Origin: CAWIUB01 sp963839175
GTDB taxonomy: Bacteria; Actinomycetota; Actinomycetes; Mycobacteriales; Jatrophihabitantaceae
Assembly: GCA_963839175.1 (NCBI GenBank)
Contig: CAWIUB010000037.1
Coordinates: 1 to 64,000 of the forward strand
Direction: 5' to 3'
Length of the DNA: 64,000 nt
Positions 6,706-15,749 of the stretch are shown here, in pieces. The position numbers and the translations under genes were made by a program. A model generated the notes under the pieces. The model was not told the DNA's origin. It worked only from the letters and a program-made list of their open reading frames with translations, and searched no databases. Each line of letters opens with the position of its first letter. The stretch's first letter is position 1.

Positions 6706-8061
6706 ATGAACCTGACCGCGATCCTGCTCGCCGTTGCCGCCCTGCTCGTCGGGCTGGTCATGGGCTGGCTGCTGGCGCGCCAGCGGACGGATGCAGCCGG
6801 ACGCGCTATGGACACGGAGCTGGCTCGGCTCGGCGCCGCCCTGCAGGCGGAGCGCGACGCGGCGCGGGAGCGCGACCTGATGCAACAGCGGGGCGACGAG
6901 CGGGTGCGGGAGGCGTTCGGCGCGCTTGCCGGCGAGGCGCTGCACCGCAACAACGAGGCGTTCGTGGCGCTGGCCGAGGCACGGCTGGGCACGGCCAAGA
7001 CGGCCGCCGCAGGAGAGCTGGCCCAGCGGCAGCAGGCCATCGAGGGTCTGGTGGCGCCCCTTCGCGAGTCGCTCGACCGCGTGCAGGAGCAGCTGTACCG
7101 CGTCGAGCGTGAGCGCACCGGCTCGTACTCGGCGCTGCTGGAGCAGATCGGCACGATGCGCCAGACCTCCGAGCAGCTGCGCACCGAGACGGCACAGCTG
7201 GTCACGGCGCTGCGTGCCCCCCAGGTACGCGGCCGGTGGGGTGAGCTGCAGCTCGAACGCGCAGTCGAGGCCGCGGGCATGACCGAGCACATCGACTACG
7301 TCACCCAGCCGACCGCCACGGGCGACGACGGCACGGTGCGTCCCGACCTGGTGGTGCGCCTCGTCGGCGGCAAGAACGTCGTCGTCGACTCCAAGGTCGC
7401 CTTCAGCGGATACCTCGAGGCAATGGAGGCCAAGGACGAGGCCACCCGGGCCGGACGGCTCAAGGCGCACTCCCGGCACCTGCGCGAGCACATCAATTCA
7501 CTCGGTGACAAGGCGTACTGGGAGCGGTTCGCCCCATCACCGGAGTTTGTCGTCTGCTTCGTTCCGGCCGACGCATTCCTCGACGCCGCGCTGCGGGAGG
7601 ATCCCGCGCTGCTCGAGCACGCGTTCAGCCGCAACGTCGTCGTCGCCACTCCGTCGACGCTGGTGACGCTGCTGCGGACCGTCGCCTACACCTGGCGTCA
7701 GGACGCCCTGGCGGCCAACGCCGCCGAGGTGCACCGGCTCAGCCGCGAGTTGTATCAGCGGCTGTCCACGATGGGCGGGCACATCGACAAGCTGGGCCGC
7801 TCGCTCAATGGCGCGGTCGGCTCGTACAACCAGACGGTCGCGTCGCTCGAGGGGCGGGTGCTGGTCACCGCGCGCAAGATGGCAGACCTGAAGGTCGTCG
7901 ATCCTTCGGAGGCACTCGAGGCCCCGTCCCAGCTGACCGAGACGGCACGCTCCACCCAAGCGCCGGAGCTCACCGAGCAGCGCGTGGTCTCGCTGGCCAA
8001 GCAGCACCTGCCCATTGGCCAGGCAGAGTTACCGTCGGCATCCGAAGCATCGGGAGCGTGA
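6706..8061 (+). CDS. rmuC: DNA recombination protein RmuC
   Basis: 451 residues. Residues 2-24 form a hydrophobic anchor (LTAILLAVAALLVGLVMGWL), residues about 30-150 a long coiled coil, and about 160-420 the RmuC nuclease-like domain with VRGRWGELQLERAVE and RPDLVVRLVGGKNVVVDSKV, the region related to restriction-endonuclease folds. RmuC limits DNA inversions and rearrangement in E. coli (family knowledge). ATG 6706 starts right before the anchor; a frame open from 6598 adds only a non-homologous leader. It is divergent from ychF. Confidence 0.92.
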   Translation: MNLTAILLAVAALLVGLVMGWLLARQRTDAAGRAMDTELARLGAALQAERDAARERDLMQQRGDERVREAFGALAGEALHRNNEAFVALAEARLGTAKTAAAGELAQRQQAIEGLVAPLRESLDRVQEQLYRVERERTGSYSALLEQIGTMRQTSEQLRTETAQLVTALRAPQVRGRWGELQLERAVEAAGMTEHIDYVTQPTATGDDGTVRPDLVVRLVGGKNVVVDSKVAFSGYLEAMEAKDEATRAGRLKAHSRHLREHINSLGDKAYWERFAPSPEFVVCFVPADAFLDAALREDPALLEHAFSRNVVVATPSTLVTLLRTVAYTWRQDALAANAAEVHRLSRELYQRLSTMGGHIDKLGRSLNGAVGSYNQTVASLEGRVLVTARKMADLKVVDPSEALEAPSQLTETARSTQAPELTEQRVVSLAKQHLPIGQAELPSASEASGA

Positions 8062-8255
8062 GGCGGGACGCGGTGTTCGCCCGCAAGGCACTCATGTCGG
8101 TCCGTGTTTGACCGCAATCGCTCAGCTTCGCGCGGTACCGTTTGGGCAATGTCCCGGACAGCTCAAGGCGGGTGGCAGCCCGTGATGGCGCGACGCTCGC
8201 CTTCCCGAATCGGTCTGGCCCGCGGCCGCATTCGCCAACAGCGAAGGAGCGCCCC

Positions 8256-8909
8256 GTGGTGAACGCGCCCGCCTGGTCAGGTGAGCCGCAGGGCGGCGGG
8301 TACTCCGCATCGTCAGGTCAGTGGTCCGACGAGGGCTGGGATGCGCCGACGCACGTCAAGTCCGCCTCGGCCGACCCCGCGGCCAGCTACCCGGCCACAC
8401 CGAGCTACGGCGCGCCGCCGAGCTACCCAGGCCCGCCGACGTATCAGCCGGTCACCAGTCCGGACAGCACACCTCACGTCACCGCAGCCGACGCGTTCAT
8501 ATCACGCAGCGCGACCCGCGCGGCGGCCCGGGCCAGCACGCGCGAACGGGGCATCGCCGGCTGGCAGGCGGTGCTGGTCCTCATCGCCATCGCGGGTCTC
8601 GGCGGCGTGTTCGATCTGGTGCGCGGTTCGTCGGTCAAGGGCGGATTCAACATCGCGCTGATCGTCGCGGCGGTCGTGGCGATATTGATCGTGCGGCGCA
8701 GCGAGATGTTCCCGGTCCTGGTCGCTCCGCCGCTGGTCTACTTCGTCGCGTCGGCCGGTCTGCTCTACATCCGCTCCAGCGGGCTGCACGACCGTTCACG
8801 ACTGCTCGACGCAGCCATCAACTGGCTGGTCTACGGCTTCCCGGCCATCGCTGGAGCCACCGCAGCCGTGTTGATCATCGGCGGGGCGAGAATGCTGCTG
8901 CGCCGCTGA
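8256..8909 (+). CDS. DUF6542 membrane protein
   Basis: 217 residues. The first 95 are low-complexity, rich in Ser, Pro, Gly and Tyr (GAPPSYPGPPTYQP), followed by four membrane segments beginning WQAVLVLIAIAGLGGVFDLV; the stretch ALIVAAVVAILIVRRSEMFP with the APPLVYF motif is characteristic of DUF6542. This gene sits between ychF and ispH in many actinobacteria (Rv1111c in M. tuberculosis). GAAGGAG at 8243-8249 supports GTG 8256, with GTG 8259 one codon later. It is convergent with ispH, 6 bases between stops. Role unknown. Confidence 0.85.
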   Translation: MVNAPAWSGEPQGGGYSASSGQWSDEGWDAPTHVKSASADPAASYPATPSYGAPPSYPGPPTYQPVTSPDSTPHVTAADAFISRSATRAAARASTRERGIAGWQAVLVLIAIAGLGGVFDLVRGSSVKGGFNIALIVAAVVAILIVRRSEMFPVLVAPPLVYFVASAGLLYIRSSGLHDRSRLLDAAINWLVYGFPAIAGATAAVLIIGGARMLLRR

Positions 8910-8915
8910 GCCCAA

Positions 8916-9926
8916 TCAGCGGTTGTGGTTGACGGTCTTGAGATCGCGGCGCAGCTCCTGCGGCAGCGCGAACGTCAGCCGCTCCTCGGTATGGCTCACT
9001 TCTTCCAGGTCGGCGTAGCCGTGTTCGGCCAGCCATTGGACGACCTCGGTCACCAGGATCTCGGGCACCGACGCCCCCGACGACAAACCGACCGAGGTCA
9101 CGCCCGCGAGCCACGCCGGGTCGATGAGGGTCGCGTTCTCGATCAGGTGGGCCGCCCGGGCACCGGCCGCCAGCGCCACCTCGACCATGCGCACCGAGTT
9201 GGAGGAGTTCGCCGATCCGACGACCAGGAACAACTGCACCCGCGGGGCGATCACCTTCACGGCGGCCTGCCGGTTCTGCGTCGCGTAGCAGATGTCATCG
9301 CTCGGCGGGGACTCGAGTAACGGGAACCGCTCACGTAGCTCGTCGACCGTCTGCATCGTCTCGTCCAACGACAAGGTCGTCTGCGAGAGCCAGACCACCT
9401 TGGCCGGGTCACGAACGTCGGTGCTGGCCACACTGTGCGGACCGTCGACGAGCGTGATGTGCGCCGGTGCCTCGCCCGTTGTCCCGACGACCTCCTCATG
9501 GCCCTCGTGGCCGATCAACAGGATGTCGTAGCCTTCGGCGGCGAACCGGCGTGCCTCGTTGTGGACCTTGGTCACCAGCGGGCACGTAGCATCGATTGTC
9601 TTGAGCTGACGCCGCTGGGCCTCGGCGTGCACCTCCGGAGCGACGCCGTGGGCGCTGAATACCACGATCGCACCCTCAGGGACCTGCTCGGTCTCCTCCA
9701 CGAAGACCGCGCCACGCCGCTCCAGCGCATCGACCACGTGCAGGTTGTGCACGATCTGCTTGCGGACGTAGACGGGGGGACCGTAATGGTCCAGCGCCTG
9801 CTCGACCGTCTGCACGGCGCGGTCGACGCCCGCGCAATATCCGCGGGGCTTCGCGAGCAAGACCCGTCCGGCAGGCCGCGCTCCGGCTGCTGGCGAGCCG
9901 AGCGTGCTGGCCTGCGAATGCGTCAT
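8916..9926 (-). CDS. ispH: 4-hydroxy-3-methylbut-2-enyl diphosphate reductase
   Basis: 336 residues. Last enzyme of the MEP isoprenoid pathway, an iron-sulfur enzyme giving IPP and DMAPP. The three cluster cysteines are at residues 31 (RGYCAGV), 115 (DATCPLV) and 213 (DICYATQNRQ); substrate histidines are H60, H93 and H143, and catalytic Glu is E145 in GHEGHEEVVG. Start ATG 9926 gives the usual length; the frame is open to 10085 over an intergenic repeat but lacks family homology there. It is divergent from the gene at 10077. Cytosolic. Confidence 0.95.
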   Translation of the reverse strand: MTHSQASTLGSPAAGARPAGRVLLAKPRGYCAGVDRAVQTVEQALDHYGPPVYVRKQIVHNLHVVDALERRGAVFVEETEQVPEGAIVVFSAHGVAPEVHAEAQRRQLKTIDATCPLVTKVHNEARRFAAEGYDILLIGHEGHEEVVGTTGEAPAHITLVDGPHSVASTDVRDPAKVVWLSQTTLSLDETMQTVDELRERFPLLESPPSDDICYATQNRQAAVKVIAPRVQLFLVVGSANSSNSVRMVEVALAAGARAAHLIENATLIDPAWLAGVTSVGLSSGASVPEILVTEVVQWLAEHGYADLEEVSHTEERLTFALPQELRRDLKTVNHNR

Positions 9927-9948
9927 GCCTCGATGGTACGGATGCGCA

Positions 9949-10034
9949 GTGAGCGAGCGAGCATCGCACGCGGCGGGTGGCCGCCGCAGGAGACACGAGC
10001 GGAACGAGCGGCCGATGAGCGCTTGCGCGAAGAG
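9949..10034. repeat. Dispersed intergenic repeat, copy 1
   Basis: Segment between ispH and the next gene containing CGATGAGCGCTTGCGCGAAG at 10013-10032. The 22-base core 10013-10034 recurs perfectly inverted at 37265-37286 and with one mismatch at 48562-48583. The upstream part GTGAGCGAGCGAGCATCGCA is also shared with the copy at 48508. Confidence 0.7.
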
Positions 10035-10076
10035 GCGAAAAGCAATGTGGACCGCATGGTGGAGGGAGGCGACGTG

Positions 10077-10490
10077 ATGCGGCACGCTGGTGGCATGTCG
10101 CAGCTACCCAGCCCGCTGCGGGCCGCTCTGGGTCTGGTCGTCACCACGATCAACAACGCCCGCACGCTGCCAGCCAAGATCATCGAGTTGCCGGTCCTCG
10201 CGGTAAGTACCGCGTTGCAGGCATCATTGCGCGCCCAGCAACGCTACGCGGAGCTGGAGATGCGCGGGGACGAGCTGCTCGGGCGATTGCGCCCAGCCCC
10301 AGACGATGCGCCCGAGTGGGCCACGTTCGACGAGCCACCCTCGGCGAATGGCCGAGCGGTCCCGTCGGCCATCGCGCCGCCCGCACCTGCGCCGGCCGAG
10401 CGCGCACCTGCCAAGAAAACTCCGGCCAAGACGGCGCGCAAAGCGGCCGTGCAGGCCGTGGCGGCGCAGAAGAGCACATCCGAGCGCTGA
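10077..10490 (+). CDS. Lipid droplet-associated-type protein (Rv1109c-like)
   Basis: 137 residues. Residues about 9-80 match the small actinobacterial protein encoded between ispH and xseA: ALGLVVTTINNARTLPAKI, an amphipathic helix region, RYAELEMRGDELLGRL and the sign-off PEWATFDEPP. The C-terminal 50 residues are Ala/Pro/Lys-rich and probably disordered, with KKTPAKTARKAA. GGAGGGAGG at 10061-10069 supports ATG 10077; ATG 10095 is a shorter option. Its stop TGA overlaps the xseA ATG (TGATG at 10488), so it heads an operon with xseA and xseB. The name comes from family annotation; the role is not established. Confidence 0.75.
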   Translation: MRHAGGMSQLPSPLRAALGLVVTTINNARTLPAKIIELPVLAVSTALQASLRAQQRYAELEMRGDELLGRLRPAPDDAPEWATFDEPPSANGRAVPSAIAPPAPAPAERAPAKKTPAKTARKAAVQAVAAQKSTSER

Positions 10491-11686
10491 TGGCCAAGCT
10501 GGACTCGTCACCGGAGCATCCAGTCCCGGTCCGGGTCGTGGCTCAACGCATCGGCGGCTGGATCGCCCGGCTCGGCGAGATCTGGGTCGAAGGGCAGGTC
10601 GCGCAGCTCACCCGCCGCCCTGGGCTGGCCACGCAGTTCCTGACCCTGCGCGACACCGATGCCAACATCTCACTCATCGTGACGTGCGCTCAAGGGGTGC
10701 TCGGTGAGGACGTCCGCGAGGGCGTCCGAATCGTCGCCCTGGCCCGACCGGACTTCTACCTCGAACGCGGCACGCTCAGCCTGCGGGCCACCCAGATTCG
10801 TCAAGTGGGGCTCGGCGAGTTGCTCGCCCGGCTCGAGGCGCTGCGCCGCCTCCTCGCCGCCGAAGGCCTCTTCGCCACCGATCGCAAGCGTTCACTGCCG
10901 TTCCTCCCGCGCTGCGTGGGGCTGATCAGCGGCCGGGCGAGCGCCGCCGAACGGGATGTCGTCGAAAACGCGCGCAGACGGCTTCCGGCAAGCCGGTTCC
11001 GGATCGAGAGCGTCGCGACGCAAGGCACGTCCGCGGTCAGCGAGGTGGTCGCCGCGTTACAGCGGCTGGACACCGATGACGAGGTGGACGTGATCGTCAT
11101 CGCGCGCGGCGGCGGCAGCGTCGAGGACCTGCTGCCGTTCAGCAACGAGACGCTGCTGCGTGCGGTGGCCGCCTGCCGAACGCCCGTGGTCAGCGCGATC
11201 GGGCACGAGAGCGACCAGCCGTTGCTCGACCTGGTCGCGGACGTCGCGGCGTCGACGCCGACCGATGCCGCGAAGCTGATCGTCCCGGATCTCGCCGGTG
11301 AGCTACGCGCAGTGCGGGATCTGCGCGCCCGGTCCAGAGCAAGCATTCGTCGCCGGCTGCTGGCCGAGACCGAGCTGATGACCGGCCTGCCGCACCGGCT
11401 GCGGCACACCATCCGAGCACGGCTGCAGCAGGCGCAGGACGACGTGGACGCACAGCGCGATCGCGCCCGCCGCCGAATGATGGCCCTGCTCGGCGCGGCG
11501 ACCAACGAGGTGGGCCACCTCCGCGCCCGGGTTCGCGCGTTATCGCCGCAATCGACGCTGCAGCGGGGATACGCAGTCGTCCAGCGGCCGGACGGGGCCG
11601 TGGTGCGCGCACCCGCGGAGGCTGTTGGGCGCTTGCGCGTCCGCGTGGCCGAGGGGGAGTTCAGCGCCGCTAGGGTCAATTCATGA
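10490..11686 (+). CDS. xseA: Exodeoxyribonuclease VII large subunit
   Basis: 398 residues. N-terminal OB-fold (VRVVAQRIGGWIARLGEIWV), then the catalytic domain with RCVGLISGRASAAERDVVEN, DEVDVIVIARGGGSVEDLLP and AIGHESDQPLLDLVADVAAS, and a C-terminal helical coiled region ending STLQRGYAVV. With XseB it forms exonuclease VII, which degrades single-stranded DNA. ATG 10490 overlaps the stop of the preceding gene; the longer frame from 10316 is only overlap with that gene. The xseB start overlaps its stop (ATGA). Confidence 0.95.
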   Translation: MAKLDSSPEHPVPVRVVAQRIGGWIARLGEIWVEGQVAQLTRRPGLATQFLTLRDTDANISLIVTCAQGVLGEDVREGVRIVALARPDFYLERGTLSLRATQIRQVGLGELLARLEALRRLLAAEGLFATDRKRSLPFLPRCVGLISGRASAAERDVVENARRRLPASRFRIESVATQGTSAVSEVVAALQRLDTDDEVDVIVIARGGGSVEDLLPFSNETLLRAVAACRTPVVSAIGHESDQPLLDLVADVAASTPTDAAKLIVPDLAGELRAVRDLRARSRASIRRRLLAETELMTGLPHRLRHTIRARLQQAQDDVDAQRDRARRRMMALLGAATNEVGHLRARVRALSPQSTLQRGYAVVQRPDGAVVRAPAEAVGRLRVRVAEGEFSAARVNS

Positions 11687-11910
11687 ACGACGGGCCGAGC
11701 TACGAGCAGGCGCGCACCGAGCTCGGCGAGATCGTCCGGCAGCTCGAGTCGGGCGGGCAGACGCTGGAGGAGTCGCTGGCCTTGTGGCAGCGCGGCGAGG
11801 ATCTCGCTGCGATCTGCCAGCGATGGCTCGACGGCGCCACAGCCCGGCTCGACGGCGCGATCGCGGCCCGCGAGACCGGTTCCGATGCCAGCGCGGAAAC
11901 GTCCGAGTAG
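11683..11910 (+). CDS. xseB: Exodeoxyribonuclease VII small subunit
   Basis: 75 residues, the usual size. Helical hairpin typical of XseB: YEQARTELGEIVRQLESGG followed by LEESLALWQRGEDLAAICQ. It binds in several copies to the XseA C-terminal region. ATG 11683 overlaps the xseA stop, giving a coupled, probably stoichiometric pair. Confidence 0.95.
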   Translation: MNDGPSYEQARTELGEIVRQLESGGQTLEESLALWQRGEDLAAICQRWLDGATARLDGAIAARETGSDASAETSE

Positions 11911-11921
11911 CCGGCGTTTCC

Positions 11922-14159
11922 GTGGCAGCCGCCCAGCCTGCGGAGTCCGTCGTCGCGCTGATCCGGCGCCACGACCCGAACGGGTACGCGCTGCAGCGCG
12001 CGATCCGCGCGGCCATCGTCATCCCGGCGGCGTTCGCCATCGCGTCTCAGGTGATCGGCGACAGCCAGGTCGCCACGTTCGCTGCGTTCGGGTCGTTCGC
12101 CTTGCTGCTGTTCGTCGATTTTCCCGGCAGCCGCGCCGGCCGATTTGGTAGCTACCTGTTACTGGCGGTGGTCGGCGCGGCGCTGATCACACTGGGCTCG
12201 CTCGCGTCCAGTCGGGCGTGGGTGGCCACCGTGAGCATGGCGGTCGTCGGGTTCGCGGTGCTGTTCGCCGGGGTGGTCAGCGCCGCAACCGCGGCAGCGG
12301 GTCGGGCGGCGCTGCTCACGTATATCCTGCCGGTGACCCTGCCCGCGGACGCGGGCGACATCCCGCTGCGGCTCGGCGGGTGGGGGCTTGCGGTGGCGTT
12401 CAGCGTCCCGGCGGCCCTGCTGCTCTGGCCACCGCGTGAGCACGATGCGCTTCGGGCGCGTGCCGCCGCTGTCTGCGCGGCCCTCGCCAACTCGCTGGAC
12501 GCACGCCTCTCGACGCTTGCTGTGCCGGACACGGCACAGGCCAGCCGGGAGGCGCTGGCGGACCTGCGATCGACCTTTCGCGGCACGACGTTTCGGCCGG
12601 TCGGGCTGACCACCGGCAGCCGGGCGCTGGTCCGACTGGTCGACGAGCTCGAATGGCTGCATTCGATCATCGCGCAAAGCGACCCTGCCGACGTGCGCCA
12701 GTGGCCCCAACTCGCCCGTGAGGTCTGTGCCGCCGCGGCCGGGGTGCTCCGGGCGAGCGCCGAAGGCCTGCGGATGCCACCGGCGCAGGCCGCCGCACCG
12801 CTGCGCACGGCGCTGGCCGACCTGGAAGCCACTCGCCCGGCAGTCGTCCGGGCAACGCGGGCCGGGCTGACCTCGGCGGATGGTGTGATCGGCCCATATC
12901 AGGCGCATGAGATCGCGTACGCCGCAAGCCTGGTCGGCAGTACCGTCAGCTGGGCCGTGGCCGCGGACGCACGCCCACTACTAGCTACGCTGCTAGGCAG
13001 ACGCCCGGTGTCCGACTTGCTCGGGCCGCTCGTGCCGGCTGGGCGACTCATCTCCGATCACATCGAATGGCACTCGGTCTGGCTGCGGAACAGCATTCGT
13101 GGCGCCGTCGGGTTGAGCGCGGCCGTGTTGTTGGCTCAGCTGACCGGTGCGCAGCACGCGTTCTGGGTCGTCCTTGGGGCCTTGTCGGTGCTGCGATCCA
13201 ACGCGCTGTCGACGGGGTCGACGGTCCTGCGCGCGGTCCTGGGGACCGCGGTCGGCTTCCTCGTTGGCGGACTGCTGGTGTTCGTCATCGGTACGGATTC
13301 CGCCGTCTTGTGGGCTTTGCTGCCGGTCGCGGTGCTGTTCGCCGGGTTCGCTCCGGAGGCGATCTCCTTCGCCGTCGGGCAGGCCGGGTTCACGGTGGTC
13401 GTCCTGATCCTGTTCAACATCATCCAGCCGACGGGCTGGCGGGTCGGTCTGGTACGGATCGAGGACGTCGTACTCGGCTGCGCCGCAAGCCTCGCGGTCG
13501 GCTTGCTGTTCTGGCCGCGCGGCGCGGCAGGAGCTATCGGCACCGCGTTGAGCGAGGCCTACCGCGCGGGTGCGGACTACCTGCGAGCCGCGGTAGACCA
13601 CGCCGTGCACCGCGGCTTGGCTCCCGCCGACGGTTTGTCCGCGTCCTTGGCGGCGGCGCACCGCATGGACGATGCGCTACGGCAATACCTCGCCGAACGG
13701 GGGGCCAAGAACCTCGCCCTCGTGCAGCTCACCAAGGCGCTCAACGGGGCGACCCGGCTGCGCCTGGCCGGACAGGCCATCGCCGGACTGCCCGGGCAGG
13801 TCCCCCCGGTCGATACGGCACCATTCGCCGGGGCGAACGAACTGCTGACCGGCCGCGCCGTCGCTGTGCACGCCTGGTATCTGGCCGTCGCGGACACCCT
13901 GGACCCACGCCGTCGCGGGGCCTCGGTGTATCCGCCGACCCAATGGGCCAACCAGCCGTCCGTCCATGACACGCTGCGCCGCGAGTTGCTCGCCTCATGT
14001 CCGCCCGACGACGAGCACGTCGAGCATGCGCGGCTGCTGCTGTGGGCCGCCCTGTACCTGCACGACCTGCAGGTGCTCGAACCAGAGCTGGCACCGGTGA
14101 TCAGCGCGATAGCTACAGAGTCCACAGGGCAGGCCAGCTCTGCCAAGATGAGCCGATGA
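11922..14159 (+). CDS. FUSC-family permease-like membrane protein
   Basis: 745 residues. Two clusters of membrane segments, at about residues 20-170 and 390-520, each followed by a long cytoplasmic helical part, as in FUSC/aromatic-acid exporter (PF13515-type) proteins. The second cluster contains SIRGAVGLSAAVLLAQLTG and HAFWVVLGALSVLRSNALST, the recognisable core. Start GTG 11922 is 11 bases behind xseB; the frame is open further up but only overlaps xseA/xseB. Its TGA overlaps the glpX start (ATGA). Likely exports aromatic or amphiphilic compounds; substrate unknown. An orthologous position exists near fumC/glpX in mycobacteria. Confidence 0.8.
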   Translation: MAAAQPAESVVALIRRHDPNGYALQRAIRAAIVIPAAFAIASQVIGDSQVATFAAFGSFALLLFVDFPGSRAGRFGSYLLLAVVGAALITLGSLASSRAWVATVSMAVVGFAVLFAGVVSAATAAAGRAALLTYILPVTLPADAGDIPLRLGGWGLAVAFSVPAALLLWPPREHDALRARAAAVCAALANSLDARLSTLAVPDTAQASREALADLRSTFRGTTFRPVGLTTGSRALVRLVDELEWLHSIIAQSDPADVRQWPQLAREVCAAAAGVLRASAEGLRMPPAQAAAPLRTALADLEATRPAVVRATRAGLTSADGVIGPYQAHEIAYAASLVGSTVSWAVAADARPLLATLLGRRPVSDLLGPLVPAGRLISDHIEWHSVWLRNSIRGAVGLSAAVLLAQLTGAQHAFWVVLGALSVLRSNALSTGSTVLRAVLGTAVGFLVGGLLVFVIGTDSAVLWALLPVAVLFAGFAPEAISFAVGQAGFTVVVLILFNIIQPTGWRVGLVRIEDVVLGCAASLAVGLLFWPRGAAGAIGTALSEAYRAGADYLRAAVDHAVHRGLAPADGLSASLAAAHRMDDALRQYLAERGAKNLALVQLTKALNGATRLRLAGQAIAGLPGQVPPVDTAPFAGANELLTGRAVAVHAWYLAVADTLDPRRRGASVYPPTQWANQPSVHDTLRRELLASCPPDDEHVEHARLLLWAALYLHDLQVLEPELAPVISAIATESTGQASSAKMSR

Positions 14160-15181
14160 CTGAGAATGTTCCGCCGGCGCTCGCGGTCGACCGGCAGGCA
14201 CCTGACCGCAACCTCGCGCTAGAGCTGGTGCGCGTCACCGAGGCGGCGGCAATGGCGGCGGGCCGGTGGGTGGGTCGCGGCGACAAGAACGGCGGCGACG
14301 GGGCAGCGGTCGACGCCATGCGAACGCTGATCGGCACTGTGTCGATGCGCGGCGTCGTGGTCATCGGCGAGGGCGAGAAGGATGCCGCGCCCATGCTGTA
14401 CAACGGCGAACACGTCGGCGACGGCACCGGGCCACTGTGCGACGTGGCCGTCGACCCGATCGACGGCACCACGCTGATGGCGAAGGGGATGCCGAACGCA
14501 CTGGCCGTGATCGCCGTCGCCGAGCGGGGCAGCATGTTCGACCCGTCCGCCGTCTTCTACATGGAGAAGATCGCCACCGGCCCGGAGGCCGCGGACGCTA
14601 TCGACATCACCGCGCCCGTCGGCGAGAACGTCCGCCGCGTCGCCAAGGCCAAGCGGGGTCAGCCCGAAGACGTCACGGTCTGCATCCTCGACCGCCCTCG
14701 CCACCAGCAGCTGGTCGACGACGTCCGCGCGGCGGGAGCCCGGATCAAGTTCATCAGCGACGGCGACGTAGCCGGGGCGATCATGGCCGCCCGCGTCGGC
14801 ACGGGCATCGACCTGCTGGTCGGCATCGGCGGTACCCCTGAGGGCATCATCGCGGCGGCGGCTCTGCGCTGCATGGGTGGCGTCCTGCAGGGACGGCTGT
14901 GGCCGCGTGACGACACCGAACGGCAGAAGGCCATCGGCGCCGGGCACGATCTGGACCGGGTGCTGACCACGCCCGATCTCGTGCGGGGCGAGGACATCTT
15001 CTTCTGTGCCACCGGCATCACCGACGGCGAGCTGGTGCGCGGCGTGCGCTATTACGCCGATTCCGTGCAGACCGAGTCGATCGTCATGCGGTCGAAATCA
15101 GGGACGATTCGAGTCATCGATTCGCTGCACCAGCTGGGGAAGCTTCGGGCCTACTCGTCGGTCGACTTCGACCGGCACTGA
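14156..15181 (+). CDS. glpX: Class II fructose-1,6-bisphosphatase
   Basis: 341 residues. Gluconeogenic phosphatase of the GlpX type: metal-binding GEGEKDAAPMLY and DVAVDPIDGTTLMAKGMPNA, then GIGGTPEGIIAAAALRCMGG and the DRVLTTPDLVRGEDIFFCAT region. ATG 14156 overlaps the stop of the membrane protein. As in mycobacteria it stands close to fumC. Actinobacteria generally rely on this class as their main FBPase. Confidence 0.95.
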   Translation: MTENVPPALAVDRQAPDRNLALELVRVTEAAAMAAGRWVGRGDKNGGDGAAVDAMRTLIGTVSMRGVVVIGEGEKDAAPMLYNGEHVGDGTGPLCDVAVDPIDGTTLMAKGMPNALAVIAVAERGSMFDPSAVFYMEKIATGPEAADAIDITAPVGENVRRVAKAKRGQPEDVTVCILDRPRHQQLVDDVRAAGARIKFISDGDVAGAIMAARVGTGIDLLVGIGGTPEGIIAAAALRCMGGVLQGRLWPRDDTERQKAIGAGHDLDRVLTTPDLVRGEDIFFCATGITDGELVRGVRYYADSVQTESIVMRSKSGTIRVIDSLHQLGKLRAYSSVDFDRH

Positions 15182-15253
15182 TCCAGCGCAAGGCCCACAC
15201 CCAGTAAGCCGCGATAGCGTCAGTACAGCGATGTGGCAGATAAGGAGACGGTC

Positions 15254-15655
15254 ATGTTGGTAGTGACGACGAATGACATCCCCGGGTGGCAGATCCAGCG
15301 GGTCTGCGGCGAGGTGTTCGGCCTGACCGTGCGCTCACGCAATGCGTTCTCGCAAATGGGTGCGGGGCTAAAGTCGATGTTCGGCGGCGAGCTGCAGGGG
15401 ATGACGAAGAACCTCACCGAAAGCCGCAACGAGGTGATGGGCCGGATGCTCGAGGCGGCCCGGCAGCGCGGCGGCAACGCAGTGATCGGCATGCGATTCG
15501 ACACGTCGGAGATGGGTGACGTGTGGTCGGAGATCTGCGCGTACGGCACGGCGGTCGTCGCGGTCCCGGTAGACGATGCGGCCCGGCAGACCGCGGCCGA
15601 GCTCGGTTACGGCCAGTCGGCGCCGGCTGCGACGCCTGCGTACCAGCAGTCTTGA
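15254..15655 (+). CDS. YbjQ/UPF0145-family protein
   Basis: 133 residues. Begins LVVTTNDIPGWQIQRVCGEV and contains GGELQGMTKNLTESRNEVMG and GGNAVIGMRFDTSEMG, the conserved core of the YbjQ family (heavy-metal-binding-like fold, pentameric in known structures). AAGGAG at 15242-15247 supports ATG 15254; ATG 15233 lies before it. Between glpX and fumC, co-directional. Function of the family is not established. Confidence 0.88.
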   Translation: MLVVTTNDIPGWQIQRVCGEVFGLTVRSRNAFSQMGAGLKSMFGGELQGMTKNLTESRNEVMGRMLEAARQRGGNAVIGMRFDTSEMGDVWSEICAYGTAVVAVPVDDAARQTAAELGYGQSAPAATPAYQQS

Positions 15656-15749
15656 GCCAGCCAGCGCGCTGAGGCCAGTCTCACGGCGCGGCAGCGGCCG
15701 GTCCGCCTACGATCGGGACGCAGCACAGGCCGATCTCGAGGAGTCACAG

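Noticed and set aside
6538..7491. Long in-frame extension upstream of ychF on the minus strand
   Set aside because: It only mirrors the rmuC coding sequence and an intergenic stretch; the YchF P-loop lies 9 residues after GTG 6537 as expected.
12159..12908. Long minus-strand frames inside the FUSC gene
   Set aside because: No homology pattern; third-position GC shadow.
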